From positions 23,293,594 through 23,357,593 of the forward strand of contig CM055881.1 of assembly GCA_029582165.1 (NCBI GenBank): a DNA stretch of 64,000 nt. The letters run 5' to 3'. This stretch comes from Portulaca oleracea. Taxonomy: Eukaryota > Streptophyta > Magnoliopsida > Caryophyllales > Portulacaceae. Made by a program: the position numbers and the translations under genes. Positions 22,695-35,100 of this stretch are shown here, one piece after another (the first letter of the stretch is position 1; each line of letters starts with the position of its first letter). The notes below the pieces were generated by a model. That model searched no databases and was not told the origin of the DNA. It saw nothing but the letters and a program-made list of their open reading frames with translations.

Positions 22695-25600
22695 TTTTTA
22701 TGTTTTTCTACCTTAGGTTGTCCTTTGATTTTGTCTTAGTTATTTTGATTTGTTTTGTTTTCGTTGGAAAAAAAAATGAAAATGAAAAAAAAAATAAGTG
22801 TAAGCATGTCATTATTGAGTGAGAATTTGAGTGAAATAATGTTAAGAAGACAAAGAAAGGAGGGAATTGAGTATATGTCAGTGTTTTCTTGTGTAAATGT
22901 ATCTTTTGAACTGTGCACACCCACCCGCACAGGTGTGCAGAATTGTGCACAGGCAAAACATATTGTTTGGAAAATTCTCAGCTTTTGTGCACAGGCAGGC
23001 GCACAGTCATGCACGTGGGTGTGCATCACTAATTTCCAGCACCCAACCTCCCTCCATCTTTTCTTTCCTTCTCTCTCTCCTCCCTCACTCATCAAACCCT
23101 AATTTCATACACCTCACTCAGTCCTCCCACCACCACCGCCTATCCTAGCCCGGCCGCACCTTCGCCGGCCATCACCGCGCCTTTTCCGGTCGCCGGCGCC
23201 GCCGAGGTCCACAATCGGGCCATCTCTCACCCTTTTCTCGCCCATAGCCCAAATCCAAATCCTGCCCGTCACCCAGCCTCACGTTTCCATCACTCCCAAC
23301 CGACGCACCAGTCGTGCACCCCTGTTCAAGCACCATTCCAACCACCGCGAGGCCCACCGTCGCGGTCGATGCCTCACTTCTCGACCACGAGCCGTCACCA
23401 CCATCGTGGATCCCGTCACTGAGACACCACCTCGTCGTTAATACTGCGATCTGAGTGAGTTCATTCTGCCAACTATTATCCATTTTTGTTTGGTTAATGT
23501 AATTGACTGATAACTCCAATTGATTGTTTTTATTATGTTGGTGTGAATTACAGTGTCATTCAAGTGTGTTCTGTTAAGTGTTTACTCTATTTCATGCTGT
23601 TTATTGTGATTTCACTTGATTGGTGCTTAGTGTGGCTTGGTGACATTGTTCTATTACATTTGTTAGGGTTACTTTGCTGCTTGATTGGTAGTATTGTGGA
23701 TGGCATATGCTGACTTGATGAATTCTTATGTATTGTTCAGCTACTTCAGTCGGTGAATTGGTTCTATTTGAGTAGTGGTGCTTGTGACTGTTATCTGTGT
23801 GAAATATGGGTGACAATTTACTTGAACTTGTGGTGGTCTGCTACTAATTAGTGTGGTCATATGCTCAATTGTTAGGAGCATTTGGTTCAATCTGGTGTTG
23901 GTATTAGGTTAATTTAGTGGTGATGCTAGGTAGAATTATTATATTATAGTTTTTGCGCTTCATTGAGGACAATGAAGGTCCTAAGTATTGGGGGTGATTT
24001 AATTTGGAGGGTTGGAGTTACTTTTGCTTTTTAGCTTATAGATAGTAGCACATGGGTATACTATTTGCACTTGCATATAGGATTTGCATTTAGCTTACAT
24101 TAGTTAGTTTAATTTTCGGTTTTCATTAGGTTATGCATTATAGTTCATATAGTTTAGGTTTTGCATATAGTTTAGGTTTATTTCATTGCATTTGCATCAC
24201 ATCCTTGCGTTCGCACATTGAAACAAAGAAGAAGAGGGGAAATCTACCAAAGCAATCAAGGTAATTTTCTTCCCCTTTCAACCTTATTTTCTTGTGATTG
24301 CTAGGTTGTTAATGTTAGTTTATCGCTTTGAAAAAAAATTGAAAAATGAAAAAAAAACAAAAACCAAAAAAAAAATTACATGAAAAAAGTTTATGAAACA
24401 ATTTGGAAATCTTGGTTGTAGGCTACTTATTTTGTTTTTGAAAACCCCTCTTACTGTTCGAGGGGTGATTCTTGGTCGATAATTGTAATTGTTGCTAGAG
24501 AAGCTCGGCATGGTTGGATGATGTGATGAACTGGTTGCATTCTTGTTTTGGAGTAATTATGGTCTAGTGTGTAAGTCGTTTATCCTTGATAGTCCCTTGT
24601 GTGTGATTGTAAGTTCTTGTGGTTGGTACATAAAAGGAACTAGTTGCAGTGATTGTGGTAGGAATGAACCCGTGAGGTCTTTTTGAGCCTAATAGACTAT
24701 CATTTTTATAGTCTCGCGTTCCTTGTGTGTGTGTATAACTCTCCTATGTGTGTAAACTCTAGAACTTGGCTTGTTTTCTCTTTGAGGCCACACTTGACAC
24801 TTGCTTGATGATCAACATGATCGAGGCCCATTTTTGTAGCCACTAAACCAAATAGCCACCCAACCTTTTATTCCTTTTTGTTAGCCTATGTTATGCCCTA
24901 ACCCTCATTATATTTCACCTATTTCTAGCATAGGTCTTTCCATCCTTTTCCTATCCCTTTTGCCAAGCATATGAACAACACTTTGTGGGGTGAGAGTATC
25001 TTATGACTTTGATATATTGGTTTGATGGTTGGTTTTTGGTGAATTGTGAAGGGAAGAGTTTCTTAATGCGAATTTTGTTAGAACTTTCCTCAAAAGTCGA
25101 TTGGTCTTGATGTGATCTTCCTAGGGGTAATTCAATAGTTGTATTTTGACTCATGTCACTCGTTGTGCTTTGTAATGTTGAAAAAAAAAACAAAAAAAAA
25201 GAAAAAAAAGAAAAAAAAAGAAAAAATAAAGAAGAAAGTATATATTAAAAAAAAACAAAAAAAGAACAAAAAAAGAAAGTTTAGCTAGTTAGTAGTTTTG
25301 AATAAAGTGTATGGCATGAGTAGTTCTCAATGTCTTTTCCCCTTGGTTTAGGTCATTTGTAGGTTGCATATGTTTTCTCTATGGCGGATTGGTGGGAATA
25401 TGCTGATTCTTGATTTGAGTTGGAAGTGTTGTTCAATCTTGGTTATTAACTCCACATTTCCCAAATTATTTTTTCCTCCTTTCCCTAGCCTAGCCCCGTT
25501 ACAACCTTATGAAAGCCCTCATGATTGTGATTCTTGCTTGTTGTCCCTAGTGGTGGAGAATGAGATCCTTGCCAAGCCTGTGGTAGTGCACATGCATTAG

Positions 25601-25965
25601 GAGAGTTTTGAGTGAAACCGCATATTTTCTTCAAACACAAGAGGGGAGTGTTTCCACATATCCTAAAGCGAGGTCCTACCGATCCCAACTAGTTCGCCAA
25701 TCATTTGAATGAACTTGAAATGTATGTGGGGATTGGATGGGGTGAAAGTTTTGCATATCGATTATATGATCTCTAGAATGAGTTGTGACTTTGTTTTGAT
25801 CTGATTCTTTGCCATTGCCGAGCAACTTTTGCTATTCTTGGTCTTGTTTGCCAAGTTTCACCCTTAGTTCGAATTAGGGGGATTTATCTCGAGGTTTTCT
25901 TTCCTCTTCCCAGTATTTGATAATTAGTCTTGCTTGGGGACAATCAAGGTTTAAGCATGGGGGGT
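22695..25965 (+). other. Non-coding interior of the polymerase-less element
   Basis: There is no credible ORF. At 22912-23031 lies a second set of GTGCACACC/GCGCACAG words like those in the LTR. At 23040-23460 a CT-rich leader-like stretch passes into a GC-rich block (CCGGTCGCCGGCGCCGCCGA). At 23960-24000 is GGACAATGAAGGTCC followed by a GGGGG tract. At 25180-25285 is a long A-rich tract with G interruptions. The tail at 25952-25965 (AAGCATGGGGGGT) serves as polypurine tract before the 3' LTR. Confidence 0.6.
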
Positions 25966-27158
25966 TGATAAACCTCAATTTTACCGCCTTAAACCTCGGT
26001 TTTCAGGTTGTGTTTCGAGAGTAATTTACCTACTTTGACACAAATTCAACTTGGTTTAGCTCAACTTCGCTTGTTGTAGCTAAAATACTTAACTTTGTCA
26101 ATTATAGGTGAATTTTGGGTGATTCATGGCGCTTTAATTATTATTGGATGAAACGTGAAGAAGTCGTGAAGAAGCCAGGATGCAAAGAGCGCGTGAAGGA
26201 TCTCAAATAAGAATTTTCCCGAGGTGCACACCTGAGCGCACTGTTGTCATGATCCAATTTCGAACAAGCGCTTTGGGTGCACACCTAGGCGCGCCGCACA
26301 CGATGCGTAAATCAGTTTTATTGTTTTAATTAGAAGAAAAGGACAGTTTTTCATATTATTACGTTAGTTTCCATCTTCTTCCTAGGTTTGAGAGGTTTTC
26401 TCTCTAGCCTCTCTAGAGGCTTTTAGGTAAGTTCTTGGATTTAATTTGCTTTTCTATGCATCGGATTCATGGATTTCGCTTCCAATTATATAATTTAGGA
26501 CTAAGTTTCTCTTCTTCTATCCCTTTCTCTATATTTTCTCCTATGTTAATTTCTTATTAGTCTTGTGTTGTTTGGGTTGTGATTGATGTGTTTAACAATG
26601 AATTAATCTTGTTTTAGCCCTAATCTATCTAAATTCGTGCATGTAGTTAGAGGTTTTCTCATGCCCACCACGTGTTCGATGAAATGCTCGAGAGAGTGTT
26701 CATTTATATTTCTTTGGGCAATTGATGTATGCCGAGAGGTGAGATTAATTTGCTTGTGTGGTAGAGAAAATAGTTAGGGTTTTTGACATGAGAATAGTCG
26801 AATTCTAACTAGGTCTAGGGTTGATATGCTTGTAGTTTAATTAGACTAACTCCATGAGAATAGGCAGTTAGAATAGTTAGACTAGCCCTTGACCCTCGAG
26901 AGAGGGCTTTGGTGAGCTTTAATGGTGCAACCGATCACTCTTAATTACTTGTTCAGAATTGGTATATTAGGTCGTTCAAATTGATTAGTTGTTGAATACC
27001 GATTTTATTGCCTGAACATCTTTTTATTGCTTTCGTAGTTTGTTGTTTGATAATCACCATCCTTGGTTAATCTACCTAACTTGAAACACTTGAGTCGGCT
27101 TTGATGGCCTAGAACACAATTCCCTGAGATCGACAACCATACTTCCTGTAGGACAACA
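25966..27158 (+). repeat. 3' LTR of the polymerase-less element
   Basis: TGATAAACC...GGACAACA, nearly identical to the 5' LTR over most of its length. The GC-rich word block at 26221-26310 is strongly different from its 5' counterpart, and the 18-nt palindrome is lost. Confidence 0.9.
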
Positions 27159-27163
27159 CATCC

Positions 27164-27480
27164 CAAGCACCACAAAATAGTTTTTCACCCCCAAAACCAC
27201 CTCAAGCACAGCCCCAAACCTACCCCCAGCCCCTACAGGAAGGACATTCAACGAGAGAAGGTGTTTCAGGTGTCAAGGCTTGGGGCATATTGCCTCAGAA
27301 TGCCTAAACAAGAGAGTGGTTACTCTTACTGAGTACCAAGCAACCTTGTTTATTGACTCTGATTTGATGCAGGAAGAATAACAGGTTTATGAGGAGACTG
27401 AGCATGATCCTATCTATGACGGTACCATAGAGGAGGGTCCAGATGAAGGTGAGATGTTGGTGATCAGAAGGGTTTTAAGC
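27164..27480 (+). pseudogene. Gag of the gypsy element, 3' part with zinc knuckle
   Basis: This continues the gag interrupted at 20129. A Pro/Gln-rich linker leads into CFRCQGLGHIASEC, a complete CX2CX4HX4C nucleocapsid zinc knuckle, at about 27256-27300. A stop follows near 27379. The homology fades at about 27,480 before any protease motif, so pol and the 3' LTR have been lost. Confidence 0.75.
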
Positions 27481-28074
27481 AGCTTTCTCCCCTTATTCTA
27501 TTGTTCATGGATTTCTCTCCTCTCTTCTACAACAACAACTCAAGCTAAAGTCATCAGTTTTCCCCACCGCGCCATGCTCCACGAATATTCATATGTCTTT
27601 CATTTTATCTATAAGTAAAAGCCAAAATTTACTAACGGCTTTCTTTTCAAAATTTGGTAATAGACTTATATTTAATATTGACATTTTTCAACTGCAACAA
27701 AAATAAAATATTGACATTTTTAAATATAAATTAGCATAATGCCAAAATATATTCGTTCATTATGGTATTATGTTTATCATTTTCGTTTAATAAAATGTTA
27801 GCACTTAACATTGTAAAAATGTTTTTTAATATTTAATACTATTATACACTAATTGTGTCCCAATTATTTTGGAAAAGATATTATTATACAAGTGTAAATG
27901 TGTAAATATACAAGATCCATGTGTTTCTATCCAAAAAAAGATCTATGAGTTCATTTAAAAATTTTAGGTGTAGTATTTGTATGTCCGTTCATTTTATGGG
28001 GTTAAGAAATTCATATGGAAGTTGTTTAATGTGAAATTTTAACAAAATTAAAATTGTCATTTTGACTCACATAA
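27481..28074. other. AT-rich spacer, nothing recognised
   Basis: No ORF, RNA gene or defined repeat end was seen between the truncated gypsy element and the Copia LTR. Confidence 0.5.
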
Positions 28075-28884
28075 TGTTGTTGGGTTTATGGCTCATTGGA
28101 TCCTCCTAAGGGTCCAAATCGGTTAGCAAGGGAAGAGGCGCAGGCCGCGTCCGAAGAGGCACAACCCACGCCTCAAATAGAACCTGGAGCAAAAGGGCAC
28201 GTCGGAGGCGCCAACTGCTCCAAAGAGACGCAACCAGCGTCTCAGAGGCGCTAGCTGCGCCTGAGCTCCGACGCTACCCGCTCCCAAGACAGAGGCGAAG
28301 GTTGACGGAGACGCGTGTTGCGTCTCACAAGCGCTACCCGCGCAGGGGCACTACCCGCGTCGAGAGGAGCACACTCTGCACCTTTCGGTTCTCTTCAAGT
28401 CAGCTACAACTTGTGATTATTTGAGTTTTAATCAGACCTTATTTCCTCATAGTCGTCCTATAAATAGGATACAATTTTCTCCACTTTAACAAATGGCGAC
28501 ATCGGTCGATCGACGAGATCGCTTAAATCATAGAGAAAATATTGAGAGAGATATAGTTTCACCAATATTTTCCCAGAGAGTTCCATCTCTAGTATCCCGA
28601 GAGAGATTGTGAGTTGAGAGATTGAAAATCTGTATTGTAATCTCCATTATTGATCGTATCACACCCTGTACGATAGTGACCGAGTTGTACTCCTCCCTTT
28701 TCTTATAGTGGATTATTTTTTGGTTGTCGTCGTCCATGGGTTTTCCTCCGACTTCTTCAGTTTCCACGTATATTTGGTGCTCCTTTTATCGCTTATTTTT
28801 CTTTCCTAAACTTTTTCGTAATCTTCGTTATCTCGTTTGCTTCCATTATAACCTAACAGTTATTTTCTCTTGAAATCTCTCACA
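28075..28884 (+). mobile_element. 5' LTR of a truncated Copia element
   Basis: It starts about TGTTGTTGGG and ends CTCTCACA, 2 nt before TGGTATTTAGAGCC, a slightly altered initiator-Met primer site. A TATA box (TATAAATA, 28459-28466) marks the end of U3. Upstream of it, at 28130-28390, lies an array of GC-rich near-palindromic words such as GAGACGCAACCAGCGTCTC and AGACGCGTGTTGCGTCT. Confidence 0.7.
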
Positions 28885-28925
28885 AGTGGTATTTAGAGCC
28901 TAACAAGTTGTATTAGAGCAAGGTG

Positions 28926-29155
28926 ATGATAGCTTCAATCATGAAGTGCGAGATTTTGAAATTTGATGGAACAAGGAGCTTTACTATGTGGAGACTGTAG
29001 ATGAAGGCGATCCTGATTCAACACGGGTTATAGGATGTGATCGAGTATCCCGACATGAAGACTGATGCAACAATGAGTGATAAGGATGCAAGAAGAGTTG
29101 AATTTAAGGTGGAGTAGGTTGAGGCTCAAGGTGGAGCTACTAGAACTTTGTATTG
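28926..29155 (+). pseudogene. Copia gag N-terminal fragment
   Basis: Translation from the ATG at 28926 gives the typical Copia gag opening (KFDGTRSFTMWRL, then MKAILIQHGL, then DKDARR). It is broken by several in-frame stops and ends abruptly near 29,155. The rest of the element is absent. Confidence 0.7.
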
Positions 29156-29325
29156 ATGACTCTTCTTTAATTTCTTTTCCTTTTTTCTCATATACACTAT
29201 TTTTTTTCCTTTATTCTTTTAAATAAGAAAACTATTATTTTCATTTTTCATTATTGGTTTTTTCTTTATTTTTAAAATATAACATCGATAATATTTTCAA
29301 CAATACGTATGGTTTACTTGTGTCT

Positions 29326-29352
29326 CGTGCAATGCACGGGTCTAAGTACTAG
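29326..29352 (+). mobile_element. Helitron 3' terminus
   Basis: CGTGCAATGCACG forms a stem of CGTGCA/TGCACG. Ten nt later comes CTAG followed by T, which is the classical Helitron 3' end with insertion before T. The 5' end was not located; it may lie upstream of or within the Copia remnant. Confidence 0.6.
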
Positions 29353-29456
29353 TACATTGTTATATACTAATGATTACACTTGAAAGTATTAAATGGACAA
29401 AACCAAAATAAAACTAATTTTAAAATAAAATAATGAGGAAAATAAACTTTTGAACT

Positions 29457-30330
29457 CTAAGACATGCACATTTACATACTAACACAGATACCTTTGTACA
29501 CTAAACACACCAACACATATACTTTTTTACACTAACACTTACACTTTTGCTCACTAGCACACATATACTTTTTTACACATCTCTGCACACTAGACACTCA
29601 TTTCTTTGCACGGTACCACACATACACACACACCCCTTTGTACACTAAAAAGTACACCTTTGAACACTAACACACATCAACACATTCACCTTTGCAAACC
29701 ATCACACACTCCTTTACATACTAACACACACCTTTACACACTAATACACACCAACATATTCACCTTTGCAAACCAACACATACACACCTTTGCACACTAG
29801 ACACACTAAACACACACTCAGTTGCACACCATTACATACTCCTTTGCACAGTAACGCATATACTTTTGTACACTAACACACACACCTTTAACACTAATCC
29901 ATACACATTTACATACTAACACACGCCAACAATACACCTTTACACACCAACACACCAACACCCCAACACATACATATAAGTTTTATTCTCATTAATTACT
30001 ATACTTACACACTAAATGTAATACGTTTATACACCAATTATATATAATATGTTTGTCAACCAAATATAATACTATTACACACTTTACTTCAATATTCATA
30101 CACATTAAATATAATAAGTTTGCATACCAAATATTCACACACTTAAATATGGTATTTATGTACACACTAAATGTAATACATTTGTCCACCTAGTATAATA
30201 CATTTGCACATAAAATATAATACTATTACACTCTAATATAGCTACAATATTTATGCACACTAAATATGATACATTTGCGCCCGAAATTTAATAGTAGATA
30301 TTTATGCAGAGTAATTATTTATGTACACTA
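29457..30330. repeat. Degenerate AC-rich minisatellite
   Basis: Imperfect units of roughly 20-24 bp around ACACACCTTTGCACACTAAC repeat from 29,457 to about 29,970. They then grade into a more AT-rich variant (AATATAATACATTTGCACAC) to about 30,330. The open frames here are products of the repeat. Confidence 0.8.
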
Positions 30331-30417
30331 AATATCGATAACATAGTTGATGTGTAACAATGTATATTTAGCATGCAAATACATGGCATGCAACTTAATA
30401 TATAGTGCCCATGCGAA

Positions 30418-31485
30418 CTATGTTGTAAAAATCGGACCGGACCCGGACACTGATCCGGTCCGGCTCTGAGAATAGCCCGTCTGACTGGTTTGACCGTCAA
30501 AGAGCCGCTGAACCCGGTTGACCCGGACGAACCGGTTGACCCGGCCGAGCAACGGTCAGATCGGTTTTTTAAAAAAATTCCATTTTTTCAAACCAAACCG
30601 AGCTAGAAAGTGGAAACTTGAAGCCCTAAACTAAGTTGTCTCCTCCTTCACTCTATCTGTCTCTCCTACTGCTGTGCTCCGCTGCCCTGCTCCCTCTCCC
30701 TCACCTCTCGCTGCTCACCGTCACATATCCCGGCGCGGGCTACCGGTACAGGTGAGTCTTCTTTTTTTTTTTTGGTTAAGTATGAAAATGTTATGGGTGT
30801 GTGTAATTTGGGTGGAAATTGGATGGGTGTTTGATTTGAAATGGAGATGTAAATTGTAAGGGAGAGATGGGTGTTTTTGGGAAGGATGAAGGATGAAGAA
30901 ATGGAAGATTTAATTGAGAGTTTATGGGAAGGATGAAGAAATGGAAGATGGCACACAAATATGGATAGAGAAGAGGAGTAAAAGGTGGAAAGATGGAAAA
31001 GTGGTTTTGATGGAGACAATACACACATTTTTTTTTTGTTTTTGCTTTGCAGAAGATGGCACGCAAACATTTTTTTGGAAAGGTTTTGTACTTATCTCTT
31101 TGCTTGTGATGGAGAGGGGTGTATTTTAATATTTTTTTTGTCTTTGCTTTGCTGTACATTGTTGTGCATCATACTAGTGCTTATGGCAACATCTTTTTGT
31201 CATTTTAGTGGTGGAGCTTTTGTTTTTGCTCCTCTTTCAGTCTTTCTTGATTGTAGACTATCATTTGAGTTAGATGGTATACTAGTGTTTAAGGCACTTT
31301 GATTATTTAGGAGTGCAAATGTGCAGTTGTGAAGAACTTATATTTTGAAGTACATGAAAAAAAATTTCATTCGTGACCGGTTCATGTCGGTTACCGACTC
31401 AACCTGGTCAAACCGGTCCGACCAGTTGAACCATTGATCCACTGGATCAACCGGTTCAGTGACCGGTCCGGTTCTGACAACATAG
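30418..31485. mobile_element. Complete hAT-type non-autonomous element, 1,068 bp
   Basis: The ends CTATGTTGT...ACAACATAG are inverted, and the 8-bp flank CATGCGAA is perfectly duplicated (30410-30417, 31486-31493), as in the hAT superfamily. Each end carries about 120 bp of subterminal CCGGTC/GACCGG-rich words. The interior has a CT/GC-rich leader-like stretch (30640-30750) followed by CAGGTGAGT, a strong 5' splice-site sequence, and then intron-like DNA. No transposase frame is present. The interior may be a captured gene fragment. Confidence 0.88.
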
Positions 31486-32165
31486 CATGCGAATGTCAAA
31501 TGTAATTCAGACAATACAACTTTCACATGTCTAAGTTTCTGTTTCACCCAGAGGAAAAAGAAAAAAATACAGATATAAGACAAAAATACAGATATAAGAC
31601 AATGGTAAAAATGAAAAAAAATGATTAAAAAGAGGGAAAAAACAAACGCCAAAAATTAAATTAAAGATAGTGATGATTAAAAAATATGAAAAAACACACA
31701 CCAAAAAGTACATGCTACAACATTCAAACCCAACACCCATGGGTGGATCCCAGGCCACGGCAACCGTTAACTCTAAAAAAAATTAAAAAATTAGTATAAT
31801 TTAGAATAAAAATTATGGATTTTATGTTTATCGTATAAAATAACAATTTATTGACCACCCTTAATTAAAAGGTCGAGATCCGCCACTGCCAACACCTGTA
31901 ACAAATATAAGTACCACCTAACCACTAAAACAACTATGGTTACATGATTCAAAGCAAGTGAAACATTATCTATAGCGAAGACCAAATAGCGGGAGGAGAC
32001 ATGCAACCAATACTCCCGCGGGATTATAGTATAAGGTCTGTTTAAGGAGTAGACAACAGTTAACAAGTATCTGGAAAAAATAGGGGATGCCCACGATTGG
32101 TAAGATAGGGCAAAAGAATGACCACGAGAAATGAAAACCAGTGGACATAATATTGAATATTGACC
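31486..32165. other. 3' flank of the TPP2 gene
   Basis: Non-coding AT-rich DNA containing the 3' UTR of the minus-strand TPP2 gene. I see no other feature. Confidence 0.5.
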
Positions 32166-35100
32166 CTAAAATAGAGGCAAGTTTGGAGGGAAGCGAACGT
32201 GCATCCACTGTTTCTCATATAAAGCAACATGGGACCATCCAATCTCCTCAATCAACGACAGTTTGAGGTCATAGAATTTCTTCTTCGGAGGCTCACCTTC
32301 ATCTTTAGATATTTCATTCAAGACCTGATGATGATGATGATGATGATATCAATTTGGTCAGAGAAGTTTGCTTACACACTACATGACAAATTATTCAAAA
32401 TTATATTTGTCAAATAGAATATGAAATGTAACCATGCACACCTTCAGTGCAGTTCCTAATCTTCCAGAACGCCTCTCATGCATGACTGTGAGAGTTCCAT
32501 ATTTTGAGGACTTTACATCCACCCATTTCCTTAGCTCCTTGTATGTTGCTTCGAATAAATCTTTCTGCAAATCAGACGGAGTTGCCACTTGGTCACCTGC
32601 CCCGTCGTCTACTGCTTTTTTCTCTCCCTGGGAACATGATACCAGGATCCTTTTTAAGTACGAGTATGAAAATAGGGACCGACAGTTTAGATGCAGGCCA
32701 CAGTTTTAAGTTTCAACTTGCTCTCCCCATACCAAGGAGAATGCACAAGCTTCCATCCAACTAAGCCTTCATTACTGAAGCATGGGTACAGGTTGGAATT
32801 TAGATCTCGAAAAACTATCATTAACGTCATTATAAACCAGTTGGAGCTTTACTCTTTTTATTTTATTTATCTATTTTTGAGTACAGCCTTCCCGCCGCCC
32901 TAATCTATCTAAAATGGGATTGGACTGACACAAAGGAAATAACCTTAGCAACCTAACTCCATGAACCACCCTGAGATCTGGGATACTCATTCCCAATTCC
33001 GAATTCCTCAGTTATGCAGAAATCTAGAACTTAGCACTTGTATCCATCCCAGATTACGTAGAGTCACGAAATCTAAAAAGCTAACCAGACCATCATTCAG
33101 ACAGCAAAATGAACCATTGCAATTCCATAATTCTTTTTAGATGCAGAGTCATCCCCGACCTGACAACTATGACCAATGCATACTAGCGATTTCTTTAAAA
33201 AGGAAGTTTGAAGAAAATGAAAGTGTAGGAGAATATTCAAACCATCAATGATTCCATCTCTGCTAATGCTAGTCCTTTCTGGTAAAGGGCCTCAGCTAAC
33301 TGATCTCGTGTCATCTCCATTTGCTTCTTGGTTTTCTATATAAAACATATAAATGTTAGTCCACATTCTCCAAAAGAAACCAAAAGAGCATGGCATAGAT
33401 AACATTTTAACAATAATGAGAAAGGGCACTTGTAAATAAGCTGCAGTGAGGAGGGGGGAGGGGATCTGTCAATGCATTCCTGATTCACACAGCAATGCAG
33501 TCATTGAAGCCAATAATCTTAGGCTCTGTTTCGTCCTTGGAAAATAATATGGAAAGAAAATTTCTTAAAATGACTTACTTTTCTTCACTTGGCTTTTAAA
33601 ACAGTGAACGCAAAAGAGTTGGACGATAAACATCATGGGACATTTACCGATCTTGTCCCCAGCATTTTCCTTCCAATTTGAGAGGAAAGAGAGGAAAATA
33701 TGATAGGCAAAATGATAAGTAGGATTGTGAAGTGAGAAAATTAAGTGAAGGATTGGCGGTGAAAATGGAAGTTTTTACACTGGATTAGTAAAGAGAGATG
33801 AAAATTTTCCTTCCATCTTATTTTCCGGACCAAACCAAACCTTGCTTGCGAGGGGCTTATTCCTATCAGCTCTAATATTAATCGGATTCTAAATGACTAT
33901 AGAAGACCCCCACCCCACAAAAAAAAAAAAAGAAAAAGCTCATGGCGATTTGCTTCTTTGTTTTCATCTCTACTTGAACATACAGGGCCAACCACTATCA
34001 TGAGTTTCTTTTAGCTGGAAAACTATCACAGGCGAATAATTAATGGATTCCTTTAATGACAACAATTCTGGAGGGAAAACAGCCTTTTTGAATATATAGT
34101 TCAGAGACAGGGTATTCTTGCGCCATTTTCATGAGGAAATTCTAAAATTAAAAAGATGTTTTGACATTGGCAACAGCAGCCCAGGACAAGATGGTTTTTG
34201 AAGCTCGTTCTTTAAAAGCAAATGGAAACTGGAAATGTATGCAAGGCAATTTAAATCTTTGCAAGTGGAAAGATGCTGGTGATATATGCAATGCAATCCA
34301 ATACAGCAACAAATCAGCAATAAAATGAAGTTTACACTGCTTCCAAGTGGCATCGAGTGGCTATTTCCTCATGGTAAAGGATAGTATGGCATAAATTGAG
34401 CATATACCAAGATGCTCATCCTTTTCATAGCTGCTATTTTGCCAAAGACTATTGTCCAAGGATGGACTGGTTAAGCTTGGGATACAATGTGACCAGATGA
34501 GGCTATGCGCATAAACTAGGCAGGTCCTCTCATAACTGATGTGGCTTAATATTTGGAGATGCAACCAAAGGGACTTGCTACAGCGAGTGGCAGAGATGGA
34601 TTGAGCAAGATGCAAGGACCTAATATGATCAAATTTAAATGCTATTTCACTGTTTCAGTTACAATTTATTATTGCTGGCAGAAAAGAGACCAAGAGTACT
34701 TAAGCATTCTAGCTGCACCAGCTTGTGATTGCGGGTGGTCATGAATTTGTAAGTGGACGTAGAGGTTTAGCACAATGAGCATAGCCATCTTTGCCATTTC
34801 TAGGGAATGCCCCTGAGTAAATTGTGATGTTAAGTTATTTTTAATAGTAATATCAATGCCTAAAGTTTTACCAAAAAAGGAATTAGTGGTGTCTGATGTA
34901 TCAGAAGAAAAAGTGGCCAGGAAAAGAAGGCTCTTCTATACACATGCACACACAATGAGCCAAAGAACATGACCTTATTTTGGGGAGGAAAGAAGAAAGC
35001 TTTTGCCAGCAAGTCCAGAAATTTCAACATAAGTCACATACCTCTTCTTCCTCATCTTCAGGAACACTTTTTTGTGAAACATACTTGGCTAGTTCATCCC

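Larger units (their letters stand above)
20130..27158 (+). mobile_element. Complete LTR retrotransposon lacking polymerase (Athila/Tat-like, non-autonomous)
   Basis: The element has LTRs at 20130-21325 (1,196 bp) and 25966-27158 (1,193 bp), both TGATAAACC...GGACAACA. It is flanked by the perfect 5-bp duplication CATCC (20125-20129 and 27159-27163), so the insertion inside the older gypsy gag is exact. The primer-binding site and polypurine tract are in place. The 4.64-kb interior holds one 403-codon ORF, and I find no protease, reverse transcriptase, RNase H or integrase motif in any frame. It would need enzymes in trans. LTRs are nearly identical outside one GC-rich block, so the insertion is fairly young. 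Assignment to the Athila/Tat branch rests on the tRNA-Asp-type primer site and a conserved post-ORF hairpin. Confidence 0.88.

Noticed and set aside
29457..30330. Possible CRISPR-like or telomeric array
   Set aside because: The units are degenerate and contiguous with no unique spacers, and they do not match the plant telomere TTTAGGG. It is a minisatellite.
30666..31302. Several overlapping ORFs of 60-134 codons on both strands
   Set aside because: They fall inside the hAT element in low-complexity CT-rich and T-rich DNA and show no family resemblance.
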